Translations under genes and position numbers: made by a program
The notes under the pieces: generated by a model
What the model saw: only the letters and a program-made list of their open reading frames with translations
Database searches by the model: none
What the model was told of the DNA's origin: nothing
NCBI GenBank assembly: GCA_027886185.1
Contig: WOAB01000226.1
Coordinates: forward strand, 2,046,001-2,110,000
DNA from: Rheum nobile
Taxonomy: Eukaryota; Streptophyta; Magnoliopsida; Caryophyllales; Polygonaceae
Length of the DNA: 64,000 bases
Reading direction: 5' to 3'
Shown: piece after piece, positions 10,298 to 21,130 of the stretch
Layout: each line of letters begins with the position of its first letter
Numbering within the stretch: the first letter of the stretch is position 1

Positions 10298-11785
10298 GGG
10301 TGTGGATCCGGTGAGAATGAACATTAGGGTGAGAAATGAGAATAGCTTTTAAATCCAAAGGATATGATTAGACTATCAATTAAGTGGTCAAGTGGATAAT
10401 TAACCGGTCAAAGTTTTTTTTTTTCTTTTCGGGGCCACTTTTTGACTTAAGATGGTATGTGCATACATTTTGGCTTGTGTGTGCATCTATATTGTCCTAT
10501 ATGTGCATCAAAATTTTATAAGGTGATGTCCAACCTAAGTTTTTTTTCTCGGGTTTACTTTTTGCTTGTGTTGGCATGTCACCATTTTTTACTTGTGTGT
10601 GCATCAATATTGACTTGTATGTGCATCAATATTAACATGTATGTGCATCTAAAGATTGTAAAAAATAGGCATTGTTTTCTAGAGAAAATGTGCATGAGTT
10701 GTACACTATATGTGCATAAGTTTTGACATGTGTACATTCAAATAAAAAGACATGTGTTTCAAATGATATGCATATACAAGTAAAAAATCCATGCACATAT
10801 CAAGCCAGGATAATGATACATACAAGTAAAATTTAGATGCATAGACAATTCAAAATTCATGCACTTATAAGACAAAACTTATACACAATCTGTAAAGTGT
10901 ATACGATTTTACATGTGTGCATAAGTTTTCACTTACAAAAAGTCACACATATAGTCAAACCCTATGCATGCCTAGTTTAATTTACATGCACATGCAAGCA
11001 AAAAGACATGCACTTCAAGGGTTTCACATACAAGTCAAAACTCATGCATAATTCAACCCATGAAAACAACGCACACAAGTAGAATTTAGATGCACATACA
11101 TGTCAAAATTTATACATACACATGCCAAAACATATGCACATTCTGTGAAATACATGCATAAGTTTTTGCATGTATGTGCATGAGTTTTCACATACACAAA
11201 GTCAGACATATAATCAAAACCCTATACAGAATATATGGGATTTAGATGCACATATAACAAAAAAAATATGCACTTCAAAAGGTATGCACATACAAGCCAA
11301 AACTCATGCACATTTCAACCCAAAAAAATAATACACACAAGTAGAATTTAGATGCAAATATATGTCAAAATCTATGCACACACAAACTAAAACATATGCA
11401 CATGCTGAGAAGTGCATGAGTTTTCACATACACAAAGTCAGACATATAATCAAAACCCTATACATAATATATGGGATTTAGATGCACATACAAGTCAATA
11501 TCGATGCACATACAAAAAAAAATCAATGCACATGCAATCGCAAGCCAAAAATTGTGCCTGGAAAAAAAAAAACTTTGACCGGTCAACGCTAGAGCTCTAG
11601 CGTTGACTGGTTTGATCAATCATGTTGACCGGTCAAACTCCCAAAAATTATGTCATGTGCATGGCACATGACCTTTTAATGAAAGTTTAATTATAGCCTT
11701 TGGTTTATTTGTCATCCAAAGACTAAGATTTATTCTCATTTCTCACCCTATTATATATTCTCACATGACACTTACCCTATTAAAT
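10298..11785. mobile_element. Non-autonomous inverted-repeat element filled with a 22-bp TGTGCAT array
   Basis: Outer inverted repeats: GGGTGAGAAATGAGAATA at about 10328 and its complement at about 11730. Inner inverted repeats: ACCGGTCAAAGTTTTTTTTT at about 10402 and its complement at about 11562. Between them are degenerate 22-bp units with a TGTGCAT core. The cores are on the plus strand in the left part (for example 10458, 10480 and 10502; then 10598, 10620 and 10642) and on the minus strand (ATGCACA) from about 10760 on. There is no coding capacity. The layout resembles foldback or MULE-derived elements; the superfamily is inference and no target duplication was found. Confidence 0.65.
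11582..11607. repeat. 26-bp perfect palindrome
   Basis: Centred on the SacI-like GAGCTC at 11592-11597, with arms ending in GTCAACG and CGTTGAC. It is flanked by further TTGACCGGTCAA palindromes at 11575 and 11624. It could form a cruciform. It lies at the inner edge of the element's right inverted repeat. Confidence 0.9.
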
Positions 11786-14700
11786 ATATGTAAAATGATT
11801 GCCTCAATATATACCTTTTTTTTATTTGCCTAAAAATATGAAATATAATATATATATGATCGGTAACGATGTAATAAAAGATTAAGGTGATACCTAGTGC
11901 TTTAATTTTTTTTAAAGGTTGGATGATGTGACAATTCTATAGTTCAACGTGTAGGCGAGATCAATGTGAGGCCGAAAGGTCGGCGAAAGGCCTCTCCGTT
12001 AGGAGCTCTAAAATGAGAGATAATAAAAGTTCAGAAATAGATACAAAAGAAAAGAAATAATGGACAATAGATTCTGATTTGAAAGTGTATAAAAGCAATT
12101 GAGAGAAAATTTCAAATTACAATATTTTAATACAGATTTTATTTTTAAATGCAAGTATCGTAAAATCTGAAAGGAGATATGAACTAATATATAAGAGTAT
12201 AAGTTTTATTTTCAAAATAACTTTTAAAATACATAGATGAAGTACGTTGTAAGCAAATACAAAATAAATTTGATATGATTATACTATATAATTATTTTCC
12301 CAACTACCCTCAATTTAGATTCTATTTTATGACTAAAAATATAGATCATTATTACAAATATGTTTTTAAGTTTTATACGCGTTGTTTGCATAAAAATCTT
12401 AATGAAGTTATTAATTTGTTTATATTATTCCGTACATTGGGCTTAGTTTCAAAATAACATTAAAGTTGTTTCACTTCCTTATCTTAAATATTTATAATTG
12501 ACTTATTGGTGTATTAAGTTTGCTTTAAAATAAATTAAATATGTTTTTTATGTTTTGAATAGTATTTTACTTTGTGTCTATGATAGCTCATATTTTCTTG
12601 TTAATTCAAAAATAAATATTTTTATTATAATTATTAGTTAATTTAATCCATGAAATTATATTATTTATAATATTGTTTATTTATAATTTTAAGTTGAGTT
12701 GAACTATATATGAAGATATTAAATTAGTTTCAAAATTAGATAGATAGATACAATTAAAAAAAAATAGGGTTTATATAGTGCTACTAGTTAAATATAATAT
12801 TACAAAATAAAGTTAAATAATAATTAAGGTGGGAGAAAGATTGCATGATATATATATAATATGTGTTGAAATATTATTGTCAAACTATATCATAAGAAGA
12901 AAAGAAAATGTTGAGATTCTATTGTACACTTATCATTAATAAAAATATAATTCATCCAATAAATATGTAGGAAACCGTTTGTATGCTAATAATTAGAATG
13001 AAGTAAAGAATTAATTTATTAAGATTTGTTGGTTTAATTTTTATTAAAATTTGTTAGATTTAAAATTTGCTAAATTAGTGATACAATAATAAATTTTAAA
13101 ACCCCACAATTTACTAAATTGCTGAATATTTCATATAATGATAAATAAATAAATGAAAAACTAAAAAATATAGCCTTAACAACCTCCTAAAAACATTCTA
13201 ATGGCTCTAAAAAGGAGAACTTTAATATAAATATATATATATATATATATATTTGAGTCTAGAAGTTCTTTTTACTTTGGACTGAGATATCATTCTCTCA
13301 TTTTAAAATTTTTATATAACAAAACATAATAATTTTTTACTAGCTAGTTTATCAGTTATCACGATAAAAATCATATCATTCATATGTTTAAGTTCATCAA
13401 TTGAAGAGAGCTTTTAATTTTTAGAGATAAGTATTTATAACATCTTTTTATGCATATACAACTTTTTATATTTTTTTTTTGAAAGTTCAAAGGAATTACT
13501 TTTTGATTTATACATATTTTGAACTTTAAAAAAGTTACCTTTTTCTATCTCTTTACTAGTAGAGCTTACTTGTACAAATAAATAAGTATAAATTTATGAT
13601 GGTTTAGTTGAAATCTAAGTGACCTCTTATACATTTTTTACCATTCCACTTCTTCTTTTTTTATTGAGAAGCATATACTGTAGAAATCTTTTAGCACAGT
13701 GAATCAACAATAATTGAGATTCGAGAATGGAAAAGAGGGGATAATTGAGATTTGAGAATGGCAAAGAGAGACCTAGTAGATTGTCATTTAAAACAATGTT
13801 TTTTCTAGTATGTGTTTATGGATACACTCTAATAACTCTTTTTTTTTACAATTATTTGTTTAGTCATTAATTTAATCTTATTTGTTAAGGATTTATCAAT
13901 TCTCTATTAGAAAATATTTTAAAAATAAATTTTCTATTTAGATTTGTTAGCATGTGCCCGGACACACACTAAAAAAACCGTTAAAACAATACAAATATCA
14001 ATCTTATCAATTAATTAATCTCTTTTTTCTCCCGAGAAAATCAATTAATTTCCTTTTTACACAGGGAAAAATAAATAACATTTCAACCGTTCTCGTGAGT
14101 CATGTGACTGGCTAGTACTACTACTGCATCAACCATTAGTGCATGCTTGTCAACAGCATTTCATTTTTTCTTTTTATCAAATCTCATCAAAAATAAAAAT
14201 AACATTATTAGGGTTATAATGTTGTATACTCCGTATTTAAAAACAGCGTATATCAATGTTAAGATTAAAATATTGTTGATATGGCATGTTTAATGCTCGA
14301 ATCTCTTCCCCAATTAGCAATGCATTTATGCTATATAGTGACGATTTCCTTGCAATTGTAAAAATGAAAATTTATCGCAACACCGATTATTTGAATAACG
14401 TGTTATTTGCGTTGCTTATATACGAGAAGGGTTATCTGGTGAAAATAACGTGTTTTATTTAACAACATCCCCAAAAAAATCGCGCTATTTACCAAAACAC
14501 GCGCTTTGTGAACACATCACCAAACGAAGGCGGTGGCCACCTCATTCGACGTGACCAATTACGAGCTGACGCGTTTCAATACCTCAACAACAAACAGAAG
14601 CAGGATGCAAGGGATATAAATTGGGGATCATTGATTCGATGACCAATTTTCCGATTGAGAATTAAGGGCTTGTGGTTGATTCTGGTGTAAAAGATTTGAT

Positions 14701-16153
14701 TTGTAATTTTCATTATAATCCTCACGATATAATAAAAGAGAGTTTGTCACGATCTTTATCAAGATTTTTCATAAAAAAACGTGTTGTTTGGATAACCAAT
14801 ATTGCGTCATTTTTCCAATTGAAATGTACGGGAGTCGTCACATATATAGTACATACAAAACAAATTACACATGGTACTCACATAGTAAACCGTGACTATA
14901 GTAATATACATATGTAGTATGTATAAGGGGTTTGTTCTCTTAGAAATGTGATAATGCACTATATAAATTATAGAGAAAGATAATGTATCCTGTGTAGTAA
15001 GTAATAGTAAAATTTCATCTAACCCATATACAATACAATACAAGTGAATCTTTGTCCTCTTTAAACTTTGATCATGCCAACTCTTTTATCCACAGAAAAA
15101 CTTCACCTACACCAACACCACTTTACTATTTCAAAACCATATCTCCATTGACAACAAGTTACCTAAACTAAACTACTTCCCTTTCTGCTCAAATAAGAAC
15201 CCTAATTTGCTTCTTTTTCCTTTTTTTTTGCTCTTCATCTAAACTCTTTGCTCTTTTTTTTCCTTTGTTTTTTTCTTCTTCTGAAAGATCAATATGTATA
15301 TGTAAACGTGGCCTCTTCTTATGTACATAGTTTAGTTTAAATTTGCATCTTTTTGGGAATTTTCCTTTTTCTCCTTGGCATGGATTTGTGGGTATGAGTC
15401 GTATGACCTTGCAGTGCTGGGCCTAAATGGGCCGGACACAGATGGGCCCAAAACACTGTCAAATGGTCCCCTTCTTTTTGTCTAAACCATATGGTTTTCA
15501 GTTGTCCACTAATCCAAATTCGGGTACTATAAAAACTCACATGTCCTCGTAAGGGTCAACCTACCCCACGCAATCACAATGTCGGCATTCAAACTTTATG
15601 AAGTCTTCTCAACTTATCTAATAAACATGACATCACATGACCAATCAGTCATAAGTTCAATCCCAAAGTCTCGATAGTTAGCTCTCGATTTTCTGATAAA
15701 AAAACAACGCCGATGGTTCTTCTCCGTTCTAACAGCCTAAATATATCCAAACTCATAAAGCTAAATCAAGTAGTACTTGATTAAATTAGCGACCTTAACT
15801 AACAATGTGCTTAAGTGAGAGTGGTTGCTTTTATGTCCCTTGACGTTTGCCGCCATTCAAGATGCACACTAAACTATAAATGCTGAATTCCAAACTCATA
15901 GTATCCACTTATTCAGTAGTACCCACTCCTCCACACAATTATTGTTGCCATGTTTTTTGTGGGTCATATCTCTTTTTGAGTTGTACGTATAATGGTATAC
16001 ATAATTCCAAATGTAGACTTATAGGAAAATCGAGTTTTGAACTTGTAGACTTATAGGAGGGCATCTGCATCTATCTATTCATCAAGGCAATGTTATAATT
16101 CCAAATGTACCAATTGACTTATTTTACAACGTATAGCGATTTATGTGATCTTG
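11786..16153. other. Long AT-rich intergenic region, no gene recognised
   Basis: Contains simple AT stretches (for example TA at 13231-13252), a roughly 33-bp duplicated block at 13709-13770 (ATAATTGAGATTYGAGAATGG), and short reading frames without recognisable motifs. A GC-richer patch at 11950-12005 and one at 14510-14620 stand out but match nothing I can name. They are probably old transposon debris. Confidence 0.5.
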
Positions 16154-16446
16154 TGACGGATGTGAGAAAGATAATAGAAAAACGGTAAACGCAAAGAAAG
16201 AATACAGATTTACGTGGTTCACCAACAAGGTGTTGGCTATGTCCACGGACAGAACGGAGAACCAATTTTATTAGGAGACAGATAATTCAAATTTTTAGAT
16301 TACACGGAGAGATTGAGAGAAAGAGAGTATATATATCAATCTAAATCAACCATAAACTGACTTGTTCCATAAGTCTAAGCCCAAGTAGAAAATCTAAGCC
16401 CAAACTGAAGATAAGAAAACAAATATTCAAGGCATATTTCTACAAA
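16154..16446 (-). repeat. 3' LTR of copia element
   Basis: About 293 bp, a direct copy of 18072-18354 with scattered differences and small indels. Confidence 0.9.
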
Positions 16447-16479
16447 TCTCCACCTTGATTTGAATCCTCCAGACAAATG

Positions 16480-16835
16480 TACCAGACACACCACTACAGT
16501 GCCAAATGTACCAGATGTACCATGACAGTGCTAGATGAACAAACTTTTCCCCTATCTCAGATTTGCCCCACGGGGTAAACTAATTGTCCTCCAAACAGAT
16601 GTACCAGACGCACTATAACAGTGCCAGATGTACCAGTGCACCATGACAATGCCAGATGAACAAACTTCTCCTCTGCCTCAGATTTGCCCCACATGGCAAA
16701 CTAATTGTCCTCCAAACAGACGTACCAGACGCACTATAACAGTGCCAGATGTACCAGACACACCATGCCAGTGCCAGATGAATAGACTTCTCCCCTGCCT
16801 CAGATTTTCCCCTTTGGGCAACTAATTGTCTCGTA
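16480..16835. repeat. Tandem repeat, unit about 121 bp, nearly three copies
   Basis: The blocks CAGATTTGCCCCAC and TAACAGTGCCAGATGTACCAG recur with a period of about 121-122 bp. The array lies inside the copia element where pol should be, between the 3' LTR and the protease remnant. Confidence 0.85.
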
Positions 16836-16861
16836 GAACTCTGTACAAGATACAAAGTACC

Positions 16862-17360
16862 CTACTTGACACCTTTCAGAATCACATCAGAACCCTTGCA
16901 GACAGACAAAACTCCACCTTCACCTTTGAAACTAAAACCCTTACTGTCCAGCAGACTTAGAGATATCAGATTCTTCGTCATAAGTGGAACATGTCTGACT
17001 TCGTTCAGTGTGCAGAATCTATCATCGTGTATCCTTATCTTGATCGAGCCTATTCCAATCGCCTTGCAGACAAAACTGTTAGCCATCGAAATGCTTACAC
17101 CGTCTTCATGCTCATAAGTTGAAAACCACTCTCTCTTTGGACAAATATGATAAGATGTTCCGGAATCTAGAACCCACACATCAGAGTGATGAGTGTGTCC
17201 ATCAACAACTAGGGCAATATCATCTTCAGAGTTGGTGTCACCTTCTGCTACAGCTGCAGACCCTGAATTCCTTTCTTGTTGCTTCTTCTTCTTAGGGCAA
17301 TCAGTCTTTCAACGCCCTTTCTCTTTGCAGTAGTTACAAACATTATCTGGCTTAGGACCC
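16862..17360 (-). pseudogene. Copia gag end (zinc knuckle) and protease start
   Basis: The minus strand encodes CNYCKEKGR then a stop at 17309-17311, then KTDCPKKK. The expected zinc knuckle CX2CX4HX4C has lost its His-Trp pair (Arg-stop). The frame continues through an acidic linker to WVLDSGTSYHICPKR, the copia aspartic protease active site (DSG), and on to VRHVPLMTKNLISLSLLDS and a short tail. Integrase does not follow. Confidence 0.75.
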
Positions 17361-17680
17361 TTGAAAGATGACTTCTTGTTACCGTTTTCATATCCCTTAC
17401 CGCCACTAGCGACTAACCCAGAGGCTTGATTATCTGTTTCTACACTGATTGCCTTATGACGCAACTCCCTGCTATGAAGAGATGACCTAACTTCTTCCAG
17501 AGTAACAGTATCTTTCCCAACAATAAACGATTACACAAAATTCTCGTATGAAGGTGGTAGAGACACCAACAGAATCAAAGCAACATCCTCATCTTCAATT
17601 TTAACATCAATATTACGCAATTCTAATAATATTGTGTTCAGTTGATCTAAGTGATCCTTGAGTTGCGTACCTTCATCCAT

Positions 17681-18010
17681 TCACAATCCGAACAGGCGTT
17701 GTTTCATAAGCAACTTGTTGGTTAGAGATTTCGCCATGTACAAACTCTCCAACTTCAACCACAGACCAGCGGCGGTCTCTTCGTCTGAGACCTCAGTGAT
17801 GACGTTATCTGCAAGACACAACATGATCGTTGAATGTGCCTTCTCCTCCAGAGTCGCCATCTCAGCAGCGTCGCCCTTCTTGTCCTTCAACAACGGCGCC
17901 CACAAGCCTTGTTGTTTCAACAAAGCTCGCATCTTGATCTGCCACAGACTGAAACTGTTTCTCCTTGTGAACTTGTCGATCTTCACGTTCAAAGCAGACA
18001 TCTTTCTCAC
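17681..18010 (-). pseudogene. Copia gag N-terminal region (UBN2-like)
   Basis: An open stretch of 109 residues with MSALNVKIDKFTRRNSFSLW, KMRALLKQQGLWAPL, AHSTIMLCLADNVITEVSDE and LWLKLESLYMAKSLTNKLLM, the usual order of copia gag motifs. The frame then breaks before the zinc knuckle. It is a nucleocapsid-forming protein in active relatives, and non-functional here. Confidence 0.8.
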
Positions 18011-18071
18011 CAGATTACAAACCCCAAATTAACCACCCCAAATTAACCTGAAGCTCTGATACTAGTTTGTT

Positions 18072-18354
18072 GTGACGGATGTGAGAAAGATAACAGAAAA
18101 ACAGTAAACGCAAAGAAAGAACACAGATTTACGTGGTTCACCAACAGGGTGTTGGCTACGTCCACAGGCAGAACGGAGAACCGATTTTATTAGGAGACGG
18201 ATAATTCAGATTACACGGAGGGATTGGGAGAAAGAGAGTATATATATCACCCTAAATCAATCATAAATTGACTTGACTCACAAGTCTAAGTCCAAGTAGA
18301 AAACCTAAGCTCAAACTGAAGATAAGGAAACAAATATTCAAGGCATATTTCTAC
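18072..18354 (-). repeat. 5' LTR of copia element
   Basis: About 283 bp, bounded by TG and CA in the element's orientation, followed by a degenerate tRNA-Met primer-binding site at about 18050-18066. Confidence 0.9.
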
Positions 18355-18993
18355 ATGAGACATAGTATCCGATTTTCTAGATTGGCAACATTAACATATC
18401 AATCATTAATTATTAAGTTGTTATTTGACTATATTGTCAAAATAAATCCGATCAATGTATAAGTTATATAGATTTTGGTAAATTTCGTAATAAAAATTGG
18501 TGACATTTTTTTTGAAAGGAAATAAATTGGTGGCATAATATTATAGAAGTGAGAAAATTGGATAAAATTCCATTTTAACAATAATCATAATCATAATTTT
18601 TAGTACAATACAAGTTCGATCTCTCAGTCTCTCTCACTCACTCAGTCTCTCCCGTTCATAATTAAATCATTGGAGAGACTGGGATGATGTACTTGTTAAT
18701 AATTTGCTTTTTCATTGTCTTTGTACCTCTTATCATACTAATGTTTTGTTACTAGTTACTACCCTTGCAAGCACTTCTTCAATTAGAAATAAGTCCATAT
18801 TTCTGCTAGTTTTAAAGATGATTAATGCCTTCTTAAAACTTCATATAATGCATCTTTTCAAAAGATATTTTTTTTGATATAATACTAGTCTTAAATCTTA
18901 CTCATAACGAGTAAGTTAATGTATCAGAAGATCATTCATCAGACTAGCAATTCAAACAATTATAGCTTCTTGGATCTCCTTTGCCATGGCTAG
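18355..18993. other. Spacer between two LTR elements
   Basis: AT-rich with no gene. A 10-bp inverted repeat CAGTCTCTCC / GGAGAGACTG sits at about 18641-18682. The last five bases, GCTAG at 18989-18993, are the target duplication of the next element. Confidence 0.6.
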
Positions 18994-19317
18994 TGTTGGA
19001 AAAGATTGATAGAAACACTCAGATTTTGAGAAAGAAACACAACAGAGAACAAGAGTTTTTTTAGAATAGTTTGCTGAACTTTTCTTTACTGAACTGCACA
19101 TCTCAGTTACATTCATGGATCGTTAACTCACAGATTAAATAGACTCTTAGGCTTAACAAACTCCCTAATTACTCCCACTAATCACGACTGACTAACCACT
19201 AATTTAGTGGACTAAATAACTAACTAAAACAATTAATTAAAAATGCCTTAAACATAACTGCTTAACAGCTGCTAAAATAACAGAATTCTGGATTCTGTTT
19301 GAATCACAATTTTAACA
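18994..19317 (-). repeat. 3' LTR (324 bp)
   Basis: In the element's orientation it runs from TGTTAAAATTGTG to CTTTTCCAACA. It pairs with 20386-20709 at equal length. Confidence 0.95.
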
Positions 19318-19404
19318 CCCTCCCTTGATTCAAACTTATCTTCATTCTTTGATCCTGATGCACTTCTCATCCATCTTCAATCTTTGATGTACTTCTCATC
19401 TTCT

Positions 19405-20292
19405 TCAAAAGAGAGTTTCCTCTCTTATTACTTGTGTCATGCTTGGCTCATTTTCATTTTCAAACCTGCAATTTCTTTGTACATGACTAAATCTCTTGCA
19501 CTTGAAACATTGTGGCTTTCCTTTATGCCAACAATTATCTTCTTTGTGACCAAGTTTCTTGCAATACTTGCACTGGACTGAACTCCTTTGCTCATTGGAG
19601 TCATCATCCATTGACTTCCCTTTGTAGAGAGTCTCTTCCTTCACTTGAAAGGCATTTTCCTCCTTGTTCTCAGTTGATCTATTCAACCTTTCTTCATGGG
19701 CCTGCAGTGATCCCATCATCTCTTTAAAGGTGTACTCCTCCATGTCCTTTGACTCCTCAATGACAGCTACAACATGGTCATACTTGCTTGTAAGACTCCT
19801 CAGGACCTTCCCAACTACATGTTGATTGGACATCTTCTCTCCATATGACTTCATCTGCTGTACCACACCAGAAACTCTTGACAAGTAGTCTTGGACAGAC
19901 TCCTTGTCCTTCATGAGAGCAGTTTCAAACTCTCTCCTTAATGATTGCAGCCGGACTGTCATCACCTTCTTGTCTCCTAGATATTCTTGCTTCAGAATAT
20001 CCCATGCTTCTTTTGATGTGGTAGCAGAAGCAATCCGAGGAAAGATCTCATCATCCAAGGCTTGTTGAATCATGAACAAGGCCTTGACATCTTTCTTCCT
20101 CTTCTCTCTTAGTTGGAGATCTGGGTTTTCTGGATCATCATCCTCAAAGCCTTCCTCCACATAACTCCACAGCTCTTGAGACTTGAATAGAGTCTTCATT
20201 TTGAGGCTCCAAAACTGGTATTTCACACCATTAAAAATGGGCAATTGTGAGAATCCAGACCCTGCACCATTGTTGTTCTGCATCATGAACAA
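19405..20292 (-). CDS. Intact copia-type Gag polyprotein
   Basis: An uninterrupted 295-residue ORF. The N-terminal and central part has the UBN2/retrotran_gag order: FNGVKYQFWSLKMKTLFKSQ, MIQQALDDEIFPRIASA, SKEAWDILKQEYLGDKKV, LQSLRREFETALMKD and VGKVLRSLTSKYDHVVAVIE. The C-terminal part has two zinc knuckles of CX2CX4HX4C form, CKYCKKLGHKEDNC and CFKCKRFSHVQRNC. The protein should assemble virus-like particles and bind element RNA. The ORF ends about 90 bp before the 3' LTR with no protease, integrase or reverse transcriptase after it. The intact frame and similar LTRs suggest recent activity in trans. Confidence 0.9.
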   Translation of the reverse strand: MFMMQNNNGAGSGFSQLPIFNGVKYQFWSLKMKTLFKSQELWSYVEEGFEDDDPENPDLQLREKRKKDVKALFMIQQALDDEIFPRIASATTSKEAWDILKQEYLGDKKVMTVRLQSLRREFETALMKDKESVQDYLSRVSGVVQQMKSYGEKMSNQHVVGKVLRSLTSKYDHVVAVIEESKDMEEYTFKEMMGSLQAHEERLNRSTENKEENAFQVKEETLYKGKSMDDDSNEQRSSVQCKYCKKLGHKEDNCWHKGKPQCFKCKRFSHVQRNCRFENENEPSMTQVIREETLF

Positions 20293-20385
20293 CTCACTCT
20301 TGATCCCTTGTTTCCCTTGTGTCTACTCTCAATTCTCTCACTCACTCTCCTAGGATCGGAACCTAGTATAGCTCTGATACCAATT

Positions 20386-20709
20386 TGTTGGAAAAGATTG
20401 ATAGAAACACTCAGAATTTGAGGAAGAAACACAACAGAGAACAAGAGTTTTTTTAGAACAGTTTGCTGAACTTTTCTTTACTGAACTGCACATCTCAGTT
20501 ACATTCATGGATCGTTAACTCACAGATTAAATAGACTCTTAGGCTTAACAAACTCCCTAATTACTCCCACTAATCACGACTGACTAACCACTAACTTAGT
20601 GGGCTAAATAACTAACTAAAATAATTAATTAAAAATGCCTTAAACATAGCTGCTTAACAGCTGCTAAAATAACAGAATTCTGGGTTCTGTTTGAATCACA
20701 ATTTTAACA
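20386..20709 (-). repeat. 5' LTR (324 bp)
   Basis: Directly followed, on the minus strand, by AATTGGTATCAGAGC, the primer-binding site. It differs from the other LTR at about eight positions. Confidence 0.95.
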
Positions 20710-20714
20710 GCTAG

Positions 20715-21130
20715 CTATCAACATATCTACAGAGTTAAATCAAACCCAGGTAGCCGAAAACAAAACCATGAAAGTATAATGATCAAGTTTCCCATTGCTA
20801 TATAAGTTATAACAAGTATAGCTCCTCAGCAGTACATGAAAATGTAGAAAATAATCAATTATTAAACTAGTCAAGATTTACATCTAGCTAGTCAACAAGA
20901 TATAGGTGTTCCATATGTATATATAGACTATAGTCCTTTGCACTGTCATCTAATTGAGGACAATTAGCCACCAATGACCATTTTCTGAATCCAGAGCCAA
21001 AGAATTAGAGTGACTGTGTGAGCCCAGATTTACATCCGGGAACCTCATGATCAAGAACTTTATAAAACAAATAGCAGGAAATTGGACAAGATTCAGTTGT
21101 TGTAGTTTTTTTACCTGTGTCAATCTGGAT
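20715..21130. other. 3' UTR and downstream flank of the VIL2-like gene
   Basis: Non-coding sequence downstream of the minus-strand VIL2-like stop codon. No recognisable gene is present. The gag-only LTR element inserted about 420 bp from that stop. Confidence 0.5.

Larger units (their letters stand above)
16154..18354 (-). mobile_element. Truncated Ty1/copia retrotransposon with two LTRs
   Basis: Two direct copies of an LTR flank the element. On the minus strand they start TGTAGAAATATGCC and end ATCCGTCACA. The 5' LTR is 18354-18072 and the 3' LTR is 16446-16154. Next to the 5' LTR is ACTAGTATCAGAGC, close to the tRNA-Met primer site TGGTATCAGAGC. The 1.6-kb interior has gag and protease remnants only; integrase, reverse transcriptase and RNase H are deleted. 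No clear 5-bp target duplication was seen. Confidence 0.85.
18994..20709 (-). mobile_element. Young gag-only LTR retrotransposon (TR-GAG type, copia-related)
   Basis: The element has 324-bp LTRs at both ends, a perfect 5-bp target duplication GCTAG (18989-18993 and 20710-20714) and a perfect tRNA-Met primer site TGGTATCAGAGC next to the minus-strand 5' LTR. The total length is 1,716 bp. It holds one intact gag ORF and no pol, so it must rely on enzymes from another copia element. I count about 8 substitutions between the LTRs (about 2.5%), so the insertion is recent. Confidence 0.93.

Noticed and set aside
15640..15700. Second SINE suggested by AGTTCAATCCC
   Set aside because: Only a partial B box; no body or tail that could be matched to a repeat elsewhere in the window.
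16628..16855. ORFs on both strands across 16613-16855
   Set aside because: They follow the 121-bp tandem repeat inside a dead copia element.
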